This document shows, one piece after another, positions 17,998-28,800 of a stretch of 31,555 nucleotides of DNA. The notes under the pieces are model-generated. The model did no database searches, was not told where the DNA came from, and was given only the letters and a program-made list of their open reading frames with translations. Within the stretch, counting starts at the first letter, position 1. Each line of letters begins with the position of its first letter. Position numbers and translations under genes: made by a program. Source of the DNA: Tritrichomonas foetus (lineage: Eukaryota; Parabasalia; Tritrichomonadida; Tritrichomonadidae); contig MLAK01001087.1 of assembly GCA_001839685.1 (NCBI GenBank), forward strand, positions 1 through 31,555, given 5' to 3'.

Positions 17998-19422
17998 TTA
18001 TAACTCTTTTTTATGAGTGTAAACCCATTTTCTGAAGAATTCATTTCCAATTTCACTCAAACCTTCATTCTCCAGAGTTGTATAAAATAAAAATGAATCA
18101 TTTGGAAATTCAGATAGAAATGTAGCAGAACAATGACCAATATAATTTGGTATTGTAGAACACTTTTGAAAAATAATATCCAATATAATGAAAACTCTTT
18201 GGGTTAATGATTCTATTTCAGTTTCTAGCATGATTTTCATTATCATAAAAATATTAATATGATTCTCAATTAATACTTGTAAATGGCTTGTATCAATATA
18301 TTTTAAATATTCACAAATTGGATATCCTAAAATTACTTTTTGTCTTAAGATCATCATCTCATAATTTTCAATCAATTTGATTATATCTAATGATAAGCAT
18401 ATTTCTTTATCAGCATCACAAATTCTTCTAATAGCATTAGAAGCACTATTTTGAATATCTATATTTAGTGTTTCGAAGTTTCCTGATCCACTACCAAATT
18501 CAGTTGAATTACTTTCAATTGGTCTTTGATTACAGAAATTGGAATAGATTGCAATATTTAGTAAATAGTTTATATCAGCTTGTAAACACCGAATTCCTCT
18601 TCGATAACATGACGAAATAAAATCCAATGCACTTATTTTTATGCTTACATTTGGATTATTTATTAAAAGATCATTCACCAAATCAAAATTGTATCCATTA
18701 ATTATATTTTGAAAATACAATATTTTCCGATAAATTTTCAAAACTTCATTTGGATAAGAAAGAAAATGTTCATTTGCAAAACGCAAAATGGAATAAATAG
18801 AAGCAATTTGAGCCGAAGGAAAAGTCACAACAGTGTCCAAAAAAACCAAAAGCACGTCAATATTATCTTCTTTAATATTTATTAAAAGAAAACTAAGTTC
18901 AAAAAAACTTAAAATATTTTCTCTCTCAGTTTGGTTTAAATCAAGAAAAAGACTCTTCAAAATGTATAAAACATGTTTTTGAAAAGGAGTTTGATAAAAA
19001 GTTTTTAAATGATTGAAACAAAGAGAATTAATAAAGGAATACGAAAAATTTTGACATGAATAAGAAACATTGGAAACAAAAATTAATAACTTCTCAATTT
19101 TATCATTTGTTTCAGTTAAAAATTGAAAATTCGCATCAATAAAATTGACTAAAAGTTGACTGTGTTGAATTTCTGTGTTTTCAAAGCAATTTTCAATGAT
19201 ATTTTTGTTAATAATAAATGAATTGAAAGAGTCAAAGTAGCTTGTTATTTCATTTAATGGAATGTTTTGTAAATTTCCACAAAAATCATCAAAATAACAT
19301 TGGACCATTTTGTCTTCATTTGTTGAACTTTCGTGAATGAAGCCATTCAAATGATTTTCCCTTGTTTGAATCCTCTTATAAATCTCAAACATTGTTACAT
19401 AATTCGTAAATATTAATGACAT
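17998..19422 (-). CDS. Helical (ARM/HEAT-like) protein, unrecognised
   Basis: 474 residues if the first ATG is used. The sequence is rich in Leu/Ile/Phe/Asn with regular amphipathic helices throughout, such as NEVLKIYRKILYFQNIING and ILKSLFLDLNQTERENILSF, and the run SVKISALDFISSCYRRGI (in part) is typical of armadillo/HEAT-type solenoids. No catalytic motif, signal peptide or membrane segment is visible, so a scaffold or adaptor role is the safest guess. The start is ambiguous. A TCATT initiator match (+1 at 19417) lies inside the first codons, 25 nt before an in-frame ATG at 19390-19392, so the true protein may begin there (464 residues). Its 3' end faces that of the BEACH gene. Confidence 0.8.
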   Translation of the reverse strand: MSLIFTNYVTMFEIYKRIQTRENHLNGFIHESSTNEDKMVQCYFDDFCGNLQNIPLNEITSYFDSFNSFIINKNIIENCFENTEIQHSQLLVNFIDANFQFLTETNDKIEKLLIFVSNVSYSCQNFSYSFINSLCFNHLKTFYQTPFQKHVLYILKSLFLDLNQTERENILSFFELSFLLINIKEDNIDVLLVFLDTVVTFPSAQIASIYSILRFANEHFLSYPNEVLKIYRKILYFQNIINGYNFDLVNDLLINNPNVSIKISALDFISSCYRRGIRCLQADINYLLNIAIYSNFCNQRPIESNSTEFGSGSGNFETLNIDIQNSASNAIRRICDADKEICLSLDIIKLIENYEMMILRQKVILGYPICEYLKYIDTSHLQVLIENHINIFMIMKIMLETEIESLTQRVFIILDIIFQKCSTIPNYIGHCSATFLSEFPNDSFLFYTTLENEGLSEIGNEFFRKWVYTHKKEL

Positions 19423-19571
19423 TTATTATTTTTCAATAAAAGTTTAAATGTCATCAATAAATATATTCAAAAATTATGTCTAAGTTTTACGATGTACTTT
19501 TTAAGAATTTATATGGTCATTTGTTCAGAATTCTATGATTATTCAAAAACCCAATCAAATTTCGCAAATTC

Positions 19572-19608
19572 TTAAGGGCATAGTTTAGCAAGAGATGGTT
19601 ATATTTAT
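19572..19608 (-). repeat. Left terminal inverted repeat (37 bp)
   Basis: Exact reverse complement of 20916-20952. Matching stops immediately outside both copies. Confidence 0.95.
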
Positions 19609-20915
19609 ATTTTGGCCTTAATTTCTCCATGGATGGTCAAACATTCCAATTAAATAGAAAAATGTAATCCCAAAAACCNGTTCGATGTCCTAAATATGAT
19701 TTTATAGTTTTATTATAGCTGGTAAATCTGAAATATCAGTTAAATGTTATCATCATGAGAAATGAAGATTCCATCATCAATTATTTTTTCGTGGCTGAGA
19801 AAGCTCGACGTCAAGTTGTAGACATCCATATGAATGATTTAAGTTGCCTGCTAACGATTTTTGATAGATTAAGATTATGCCGGAATAAATTTTTTAAAAT
19901 TGGTTGTTTAAGTATCCCCAACTGGAAGATATAAATAATTCTTATATTGTTGCTATGTATTTGTATTTGTATTCTAATGGGTAATTAAATTTATTTATTA
20001 TTATATGCAGAAAATAAATTGGATAAAGATGTTTTAAACAGTCCATTTTTGGGGCCTCACAAATTAAAAATAATCATTTTCTGAAAAAGTTACCATCAGA
20101 AAATTTATATTTGAAATATCTTTTGATATCTAATTAATATAGTGTTAATATTGTAATAATATATATTATATTATTAGTTAATAGCTGCATAAGATGTAAA
20201 ATAATAATATTAATGATTTCAATCAAATTAAATTTATTCATATTTTATTTTCATTCAATTTTTTTTATTATAGTCATTATCTATCTTTCTGAAATTCACA
20301 AGATAATTTGATATGTAAAATTTAGGACTTGAAATGTCTGTTACTGGGAAAAATAGGAAACTAATAATTTTTACTAATCATATAATTATTTCATTTACTG
20401 GTTAACTCTAGATGTAGGGATTGGGTTTATAAAGAGATGCTTTCATGTCTAATGGTTTTTTGATTTGTTTTCGCAATGCTTTTCTATATTCGAAGTACTC
20501 AGATGAATGATAAAAATTTTTTCTTTGAATTACATTCAATTTTTTCAATCATTTTCTTCTTTTTTTAATGAATCCACTTTTCACTCCAATATAATATGCT
20601 GAAAACAATATATCATATAATAAATCAAATAAAAAAAGCTATATCAGCATATATTAAAATATTATAGATAAAATAAAAAGATAATTCTATTTTATATTTA
20701 CTAAATATTCTGTTAATTATTTTGTAAATTGTGAACACTTATAAAAAGTTTCAATTCCCACAAGCATGTCATCTAAAAGTGTGGAATAAAAACGAAATAA
20801 ATTATTATTATGATTTTATCTTTATTAACTACGTCTATATATTCTTTAAACTAAGTTAACAATTGATTTCATAAATTTTTCCCGAAGATATCGATAAACA
20901 ACCTATTTCTCTCAA

Positions 20916-20952
20916 ATAAATATAACCATCTCTTGCTAAACTATGCCCTTAA
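20916..20952 (+). repeat. Right terminal inverted repeat (37 bp)
   Basis: Exact reverse complement of 19572-19608. It ends 4 nt before the first ATG (20957) of the next gene, so it occupies that gene's core promoter position. Confidence 0.95.
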
Positions 20953-20956
20953 TGCA

Positions 20957-22237
20957 ATGCTTCCTCTTCTTTTCTGCTTCAGAATTCTAAATACTGACCC
21001 AGGCGATTCCTTTTTTTTCAACAAATGCAATTTCCACACCGATGAATCATCCAACACAATCTGCCAGCTTCAAAATTTAATTATCGAAATAAACCGGCAA
21101 AATCTTTACATCACGCCGTCAAAAGTGATTTTCATAAATGTTAGTGTTTATGATGATCTTCACTCAGGTTATTATAGCAGTCTCATATATTCCATTTACG
21201 CAAAATCCTATCCGATTTTTATGTATAACTGCCGGTTTTACATAAATGTTTGTTTTCAATCAAACAATTCCACTTTAGTTATTTATGATTCGCTTTTTTT
21301 ATACAATTATGCACTTTCATCTAGTCATATAAATATTTCTAACACTAAATTTAACACTAAACTTAACACAAAATATTATTTTATAAAATGTAAACTTGAT
21401 TCTGATTTTCTAACAGTCACAAATTGTTCATTTAAATCAACAAATCTACAAAATATTTTGCAATTAGAGAAATCAGGGAAATTTATCTTTCAAAACTGCT
21501 CTTTTTATAATTATTTTCTAGAACCAAATGTCATGTCAAAAAATAAAAAAGAATCTATTTTATTTATTAACTGTTGCTTTTTAAGAGAAAATAATTCTTC
21601 TCAACATCCACCGATTTTTCTGATACACCCAAAGTATAAAGATAGCGTGGAATATAACAAAACTATTATTTTTCAAGGAGTAAACAAATTTAGTGTATCA
21701 AAAATAACAGAAGTAACAAGTTATCCGAATTATTTTCATGGTATTCAGTTAAATCAAGTGTGTTGCTTCGATGAATGCATAGAAAAGCCAAATATTTCCC
21801 ATGATGACAATTTTCTGAATGTTTCAAATAGTACTAATTTTTATGATGATATAACGAAAAATTCTTTGAGTTTTCGTGATACGTCATTGAACCATAGTGA
21901 AAATAAGAAACTTTATACTCATGTTTCTAATTCGTTAAGTATAATTAATATTTTACTTATATTGCTTTTTATGATGCTTTTTCTAATTATTCTCCTTCTA
22001 ATGGTTGTATTTAACTTGAGAAATGCTTTTCATAAAAGCTTGAACGATGAAGAAGACGTTTCATCTTGCCTTTTGAGCGATGAAAATTGCTTGAACTTCA
22101 ATAATAGCATGGAAGTGATATCTGACGGTGCTGATATTCATATTGAAAGCGACAGAGAAATCATTTTTAAAGAAATCACTGGAACAAGCTTTTTCAACCA
22201 GGATAAACACATTGATTATGATTCTAGAAATGGATAA
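20957..22237 (+). CDS. Single-pass type I-like membrane protein with beta-helix-like ectodomain, unrecognised
   Basis: From the first in-frame ATG the protein has 426 residues. The frame is open further upstream, but without an ATG. The N terminus (MLPLLFCFRIL) is a short hydrophobic stretch that may be a signal peptide. The ectodomain (about 20-325) has many N-glycosylation sequons and recurring N-C-x-F or similar rungs (TVTNCSFKS, IFQNCSFYN, FINCCFLRE), which suggest a parallel beta-helix related to trichomonad surface proteins of polymorphic-membrane type. One strong transmembrane segment lies at about 328-352 (IINILLILLFMMLFLIILLL). The cytosolic tail of about 74 residues is acidic. The stop overlaps TAAA. 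No family was identified with certainty. The 5' end abuts the 37-bp inverted repeat, so insertion may have trimmed the original start. Confidence 0.7.
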   Translation: MLPLLFCFRILNTDPGDSFFFNKCNFHTDESSNTICQLQNLIIEINRQNLYITPSKVIFINVSVYDDLHSGYYSSLIYSIYAKSYPIFMYNCRFYINVCFQSNNSTLVIYDSLFLYNYALSSSHINISNTKFNTKLNTKYYFIKCKLDSDFLTVTNCSFKSTNLQNILQLEKSGKFIFQNCSFYNYFLEPNVMSKNKKESILFINCCFLRENNSSQHPPIFLIHPKYKDSVEYNKTIIFQGVNKFSVSKITEVTSYPNYFHGIQLNQVCCFDECIEKPNISHDDNFLNVSNSTNFYDDITKNSLSFRDTSLNHSENKKLYTHVSNSLSIINILLILLFMMLFLIILLLMVVFNLRNAFHKSLNDEEDVSSCLLSDENCLNFNNSMEVISDGADIHIESDREIIFKEITGTSFFNQDKHIDYDSRNG

Positions 22238-22531
22238 AAATTTGGCAAAAATGTTTGTTAACTAAATAGAATTAATATTTATAATTTGATGATATTTTTG
22301 AATTATTTGTCTAGTATATTTATGACACTTGGCTCAGTTTGATAACTATAGTCAACTTGTAATATAGTGGTTAATTTCGTTGTTTTTGATTATCAATTAA
22401 AGAATGATATCTGATTACTATGATTATGATTTTAAAATCTTAAGATTATGGAAAAACGTTACCGAATCAAAAATAGATTTTAAAGTATGTAATAATATGA
22501 TTCTTTATTATTCATATTGAAAGATTAATAT

Positions 22532-23617
22532 TTAATATTTAAAGAAAGGCAAGTGAATAACACCGTTAAAGATCAAAGATGAGCACACGAGAAGTGCAAA
22601 TCCGCCAAGTTCAAGCCATGACCAGTTGCACCAATGTTCACCAAAACTGCTTGAAAACAATCCAATAAAAAGCATTACAGCCCAAGTAGTAAGTGTCCGA
22701 AGCGCCTCAAAAATAGTTCGATGTACAGAAGACATTGTTGCAGTCACAGTCATTCCTGCAATATCAAAACAACCAATCGCAAAACATGAAACTAACGTAA
22801 TTGCCAAAATAGTTGATGAATTCCCAATCATTAATAAACTATCATATACATTTTCAAGTGATCCACCAAAAGGCGAAGGATCTTTTCCAGGAATAATGAA
22901 ACAAAATGGAAAAGCAATGAAAATCATAATCAAACAGCCCCAGATTCCCTCCATGCCAACAACAAGCATAACTGGAAGTTTAAGGTGTTGTGTCATATAC
23001 TCATCAAACACAAGTTGCCATCCTTGAATAATTTGTGCAACTAAAACAATAAGAACACCAAATAAACGATCAACCCAAGTAAATCGGTCATCGTTTTCTT
23101 TTGTATTATCACTCATTAGAACACCAGCTACTCCAACAATCACTAAAGAAATAATTGTCATAACAATTCCAAGCCATTGATAATGATAAAACTTTTTCCT
23201 TAGAAATATAATTGAAAAAAGAGTAGAAAAAATGCTGAGGGAGCCACGAAGCATCATAAAAATAGAAACATTGATTCGAGCAAGACCAACGGTATTAATA
23301 AAAATGGCAACAGTCGCACAAACTGAATTAAGAACAGGAATCACCCATTGATAAAGAGAAAACTTTTTCAGGTCCATGGGGCCGTTTGGGCCCCAACAGG
23401 TTCCAACAGGAAGAGCAAAAATCATTCCAAAAAACATAACAAAAACTTGCATTCCAGGTTTCTCAAAATAATGGATGATGCCTGCGTAACCATGACTTGG
23501 AATTGTGAGCTGAACTTTTGATGTCACTGATGAGATTGTACCGAAAAATAAGAGAAAGAAGGCGCCTAAACGGCCAACTAATTTTTGTCTATGTGAGTTT
23601 GAGGTGTTTCTATCCAA
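22532..23617 (-). CDS. SLC35F6-like drug/metabolite transporter
   Basis: 361 residues, about ten hydrophobic segments, as expected for the DMT superfamily. Family-like text: LTIPSHGYAGIIHYFEKPGMQ (in part, about 37-57), SIFMMLRGSLSIFSTLFSIIFL, QWLGIVMTIISLVIVGVAG, AQIIQGWQLVFDEYM and, near the C terminus, EHWCNWSWLELGGF. These fit the SLC35F6 (C2orf18)/nucleotide-sugar-transporter-related group; in animals the member is lysosomal or mitochondrial, and the substrate is unclear. Oddity: the frame has no ATG before residue 56, which is past the first membrane segment. The plausible start is a TTG at 23617, 8 nt after an initiator match. The stop overlaps TAAA. Confidence 0.87.
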   Translation of the reverse strand: MDRNTSNSHRQKLVGRLGAFFLLFFGTISSVTSKVQLTIPSHGYAGIIHYFEKPGMQVFVMFFGMIFALPVGTCWGPNGPMDLKKFSLYQWVIPVLNSVCATVAIFINTVGLARINVSIFMMLRGSLSIFSTLFSIIFLRKKFYHYQWLGIVMTIISLVIVGVAGVLMSDNTKENDDRFTWVDRLFGVLIVLVAQIIQGWQLVFDEYMTQHLKLPVMLVVGMEGIWGCLIMIFIAFPFCFIIPGKDPSPFGGSLENVYDSLLMIGNSSTILAITLVSCFAIGCFDIAGMTVTATMSSVHRTIFEALRTLTTWAVMLFIGLFSSSFGEHWCNWSWLELGGFALLVCSSLIFNGVIHLPFFKY

Positions 23618-23622
23618 TTTGA

Positions 23623-23627
23623 TGTGA
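23623..23627 (-). promoter_or_regulatory. Putative initiator of the SLC35F6-like gene
   Basis: On the minus strand this is TCACA, matching TCA(+1)Y(T/A), with +1 at 23625. The distance of 8 nt to the TTG codon at 23617 is the usual leader length and supports a start at that codon. Confidence 0.4.
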
Positions 23628-25852
23628 TTTTGAAGATTATGTTTTTTGTGGAAAACAGTTTTTGGTGAAATGTTATGGTGAAATAATAAAAAGTGTCATC
23701 AAATCAGTATTTGATCAAAAGTATTAATACTTTAGGGTTGTCTAACCGCTAAAAAAAAGTGCGTTTGAAATCTTTATTCTAAAAACAATGAAGAATACCT
23801 CAACATTGATCTTTGATCCTGAAGTGATAATTGTGAAATCACACTGAAGATTTGTTCAGATTAATCTATATGTTTTAATTATCATCAAAAGCATGAAATA
23901 AGACTTCAGAATTTCTCGAAAAAGTTAAAAAACTGTCAGAAAATGACTTTCCGATGACTTTTGCTTCCCAATGTGGTGTCATTCACCTTCTCAATCGAAA
24001 TTCTATATTTAAATGTTCATAGTGTTTATTGTCACCATCATATAAAGATTTTTTAATTGGGAGTTTTCGAGATAAAGCTATATTTCATTTTTCTTTTTAA
24101 TTGTTATGTAAAATATTGAATTAATTGTGAAAAGATATTTCAATTTCTGTCAAAAGGCGATAATGAAGTAAATATTTCAATTTCTGAATAATTGGGAAAT
24201 TGAAGAACCTGAGTCTGAGTTTTCATTCTCGCCTCAAAACTTGGGAATATGTCGTGAAAATCAATATAATTGGTTTAAACACTAAAAAAATATAATTGAT
24301 CAAAATAATTTTTCAATGTTGATATCATGCATTTGATTTCTTACCAAAAATTGCTCCATCCGCATTTATATGATTACCCTTTTAGATACAGTCGAATCTC
24401 AGATTATATGATTAATAATTAAATCACCACATTGAGAATTGTTTACTTTTTTTTTCTAAAATTACCATATTGTTATCGTTTTTTCATTTGATGAATAGCC
24501 AAAATCTTCAGAAATTGTATTGCATTAGAATTAAAGCCATGATGAATTACATTTTTTTTTAATTTGTTCTCAATTTTTGAAATAAAAATATTATATCTTC
24601 AGAATTTCTTCATTTTAATATTTTTATAATATCTTATCATACTATAAATACTATCCAAATTCTCCAAATAAAATATATGATTTACATATGCATTATCAAT
24701 TATTATTATTAAATATTAAATTATATTCACCCAATTTAGCTACAGACTCCAAAGTTAATCTACATGAGTCTTCAATTTTTTTAAATTAGATGAGATTGAA
24801 CTACTTCTCATAAAATTATATGTTAAGTATCATACCTAAAGTATGCAATAACCAGGATAAGCGAGTGAATGAAGATTAAAAAAATATATTCATTTTTTAT
24901 GTGAAAAAGGTCAATGTGATGACAATTGAACCATTATTGATTATCAAATTTTTCCTCTCATTCTCACTTCAATGGAAAATAGATTTTTACTGTGACGCGA
25001 ATGAAGATTTTTCAATAGAAGTGGATTGAAAATATAATGAATATTTCACTAAATAATTGGTTGATCTATTCAAAAAATAGTCTTCCGAAATGTGATATAA
25101 AATCCAGTTTAAATGCCTTTTGAAAAATATAAAAAATATTATGTGATTTTGATATTCGTCTGAATTATGATGAAGTGTATAGTTCTCGTTTACATTCTTG
25201 ATAATTGATATTAAAAGAATTTTCAAGTAAACCATTAGGATCATTCATCAGAAAAGTTTTTGAGGCATTTTACAACATTTTTATCAATCTCTGAATAATT
25301 GAGATTATTCACAAAGTAATTGAAATATTGAGAATTCAATAGTTATATTTTGTATATTATTTTACGGTTATTGGAGATAGAATAATCAATTTTCAGTCAT
25401 AATTGTGAAATATCTAGGGTTTGAGATAGATTTGAGAATTTTATATGTATAAGAAAGGTTAATATTATTGTTCTAAAATTGAATGAGTTTATGAAAATAT
25501 GGCAAATAATTTCGCCTTGGATATAGCAGATTTTGTTCATCCGTAAGCAAATCGATATTTTGGGCGAAAATGAATTTCAGAAATATTTTATGGTTCTTGA
25601 TGAATTATATTCATATATCGACACATATTCTTAAAAAAAGAGATTAATTTGATTAATCATATGTTTTGATACCTTCTAATTATAAAGATCTTATGCATAC
25701 ATATTTTCACTCTTTATATTTCAAGATACCTCGAAATCACTAGTTGGTGATTTCAAGGAAAATAAAAATTATTCAAAAAGTTTTTAATACATAAAAAATC
25801 ATCAAAAACTTTCTTTTCGAAAACAAATCCTGCTGCAACCCTCATCAATTCA
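23628..25852. other. 2.2 kb intergenic region, no recognisable gene
   Basis: AT-rich, with many stops. The longest open piece is 85 codons on the minus strand (24987-25244), without family resemblance. A near-duplicate of about 15 bp (ATATTTCAATTTCTG) occurs twice around 24135-24190. A hairpin lies at 25729-25758. It may hold gene remnants too decayed to name. Confidence 0.5.
25729..25758. repeat. Short near-perfect hairpin upstream of the phosphodiesterase
   Basis: A 12-bp stem (25729-25740 with 25747-25758) with a 6-base loop. Eleven pairs are Watson-Crick and one is a C/A mismatch in DNA on this strand (G-U on the opposite transcript). It lies about 95 bp before the ATG at 25853 and could be a regulatory site or a chance palindrome. 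Confidence 0.6.
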
Positions 25853-28800
25853 ATGTCTGTTTCTATCCCTGAAAATTCTTTTGGTGATAGTCGTTTAACG
25901 GTTAATAAAGCTAAGACGGTCGCAATTAATGGACAAAACAACAAAATTAATCATTTCCACCAAATTCCCAATGTTTTATCAAATTCTAAAGAATTATATG
26001 ACAAGGACCGGATGATAACCAGTTTATTGAAAGAGTTTCCAGATCAATCGCTTCACCAGACGATTGAAAATTTTTTTAATGATTATTTTGGAAAAGGATC
26101 AAACAAAGTTTCGCCACAATTTGATGTTTCCCTCATCGATACAATTTATTGGGACTTTATTCCGAGCCTGAATATCTTTTTTTCGAGGACGCATTCCAAA
26201 ATTATTTATGACGTAAATTTATTTTTAGATTTGTTTAAGAAAAACCAGAAAAATATTTTCATTTGTGAAAATATTTGCAAATTCATTCATAATTTAGGAT
26301 TGCAGGGGAAATTTGACGTAATTCATAATTTTCCAAATAGTGACAACACTGCACTTGTTGCTTTTCCTGTTTTGGATGAAGTAGGAACAACAAATGGAAT
26401 GATTATTCTTTTATTTTCTCATGGTGGGACAAATTCGGATTCTAAACAAATGAACGAAGGTTCACAAGAAAATGAGAAAGAAGAAAACAAACTCGCTAAT
26501 AATGAACACAGCCAAAATGAACAACAACAATATAATCAAATAATACTTGAAAATTCAAATGATCAAGAAAATTCCGTTTCACATGATAATTTTTCGGAAG
26601 AAATAGAAGAAAATAATGATGCAAATAAGAACAAGAATGATGATGCAAATAAGAACAAGAATGATGATGAAAATAACAACAAGAATGATGATGAAAATAA
26701 CAACAAGAATGATGATGAAAATAACAACAAGAATGATGATGAAAATAACAACAAGAATGATGATACAAACAACAATAAGAATGATGATACAAACAACAAT
26801 AAGAATGATGATGAAAACAACAACAAGAATGATGATGAAAATAACAACAACAATAAAGGTGATGAGCAAATTGACAATGATAAAAATGAAAAATTGAGCA
26901 ACTTCATTGCAATAATTCATGATGAATTGGAGATAATTGAATGGTTTATGGAGAAACTTACTTTAGTCATGCGCTTGAGTAAATATGAAGCAATTCCATA
27001 CATACCAACAGATTACTTTAATATTTTGCGCACAGAACAATTTATCAAAATTTCTGTCACGCGAATTGCCAAATTTTGTGAAGCCAAAAAAGTTGAAATT
27101 TGGAAATTAGATAAGCAAAGTCAAATATTAGAAAGATTTTCTTCTGAAGAAAAAACTTTGTTTGATTTGTCAATTGAAAATTCGGAAAATTCACAAGATT
27201 TTAATCAAGCTGGAATTGTTGGAAATTTAATTTTAACCGAAAAATCAAACGAATCTGATTTAAATTTGATTACTATTATGAATCATCAACATTATAAATC
27301 AGAAATTGATGGAAACATCGATGAACCTCTTCTTATTCATTTTGAAGGTTTGAATGAAAATGAAAAAGTCGCTATTGTTTTACGTGGACATAAACACTAT
27401 TCAGTTTTCCTTCAAGAAGATGTTTCAAACTTGAGTCGAATGGCAAAAATCTTTCTTTTGGCTCTTCATAATTCACAAACATTTACATCAATCGATGATG
27501 AAATTCAGAAAAAAAGACTTGAAAAAGAAGGGCTTACTGCATTACTTGATGTTGCTGAAGAATTAAGTATGCAGCTTGATACTGAACATTTAACTGAAAC
27601 TATCATAGAAAAAGGAAGATTATTAACAAATGCTGATCGCTGTTCATTGTTTTTAGTTAATGAAACACATGATAGACTTATTACAACCTTACATACTGGT
27701 CTAAAGAAGAAAATTGACATACCCATTGATTGTGGAATTGTTGGAAAAACGCTTTTAGAGAATCATACATTTAACATTGATGATGCTTACAAATCTGAGT
27801 ATTTTGATCCATCCACAGATAAAATTACTGGTTACAGAACTAAGCAGATACTGTCCGTACCAATTAGAAATAATAGAGGAGCAGTTATTGGTGTTACCGA
27901 AATGGTAAATCGACTTGATGATAAACCATTCACTTCATGGGATGTAGATATCATTCAAATCTTTAATATATTCTGTGGAATTTCATTAGAAAATGCAAAA
28001 CTTTATCAAAAGTCTGTTTTCATGTCTTCACAACTCCGTTCATTCATGAACATGTCGTTCTCAATGTCTAAAGAAGAATCAATCTATCAAATCCTAACAG
28101 ATATTATGCAAAATGCAAGAAAATCAATCAATGCTGGAAATGCCTCGTTATTTATTCTTGATGAAGCAAATGATTGTTTACGAACTTTTATTGTCGATGG
28201 AATTAAGAAATGTGAATTGCCTGCAACTATTTCATTGAAAAGTGGAATTGCTGCAACATGTGCAAATAATAAAGTAGATATTATTGTGAATGATTGTTAT
28301 CAGGATCCTAGATTCAATCGAAAAGTTGATGCAGAAAGCGGATTTACAACAAAATCAGTTTTAGCTGTACCTTTGTTTAAAGCAGATGGAACACTTTTAG
28401 GTGTTGCAGAAATGGTGAATAAGAAGCATGGTACTTTCACAAATGATGATTTAAACATGATTAAATCATTTGCTACTTTTGCATCAATTGCACTTGAAAA
28501 TTCAAGATTGAAAGACGTTGAAAAATATGGAAGCATTGAATCTGAAATGACCAAATGGATAACAGATGCTGAAAGATCACGAACTGACCAAATTCCGCAA
28601 AAATTAGTACTAACAAATCCTAAAGATAGAGAAACGATTCTTTCAATTAATTGTTTCTCTTGGGATTTCCGTGGAATTGGTCATACAAAAACAATATTTT
28701 TTATTTTTAATAAGTTTCATATTCTTAATACATTCAAAATATCAAATGAAATGTTTTTCAAGTTCATTTTAAGCCTACAGAAGACATATAATGATGTTCC

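Larger units (their letters stand above)
19572..20952. mobile_element. Candidate non-autonomous DNA transposon with 37-bp terminal inverted repeats
   Basis: Positions 19572-19608 and 20916-20952 are perfect 37-bp inverted copies. The outer ends read TTAAGGGCATAG on the left and CTATGCCCTTAA on the right, so the segment can be read as 33-bp inverted repeats inside TTAA duplications, the target-site type of piggyBac-like elements. The 1.3 kb interior is AT-rich with no transposase. Its longest notable plus-strand ORF is 59 codons (19755-19934), unrecognised. It contains an N at 19679 and an internal 9-bp inverted repeat (20594-20602 with 20644-20652). Alternative readings: TA-target element, or two inverted copies of a gene-start segment, since both copies point outward into the flanking genes. 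Confidence 0.6.

Noticed and set aside
19755..19934. 59-codon frame inside the inverted-repeat segment as a transposase remnant
   Set aside because: No catalytic-triad or zinc-finger pattern is visible. It is mentioned only as an unassigned open stretch.
20933..20956. Longer start (TTG at 20933) for the membrane protein
   Set aside because: It is not an ATG and lies inside the inverted repeat. The first ATG at 20957 gives a hydrophobic signal-like N terminus.
24987..25244. 85-codon minus-strand frame in the long intergenic region
   Set aside because: Low-complexity hydrophobic/Asn-rich text, no promoter-like motif and no recognisable domain.
26496..26920. Several long open frames on both strands across the PDE tandem repeat
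   Set aside because: They arise because a 24-bp repeat with no stops stays open in every frame. The products are monotonous, and the PDE frame explains the region.
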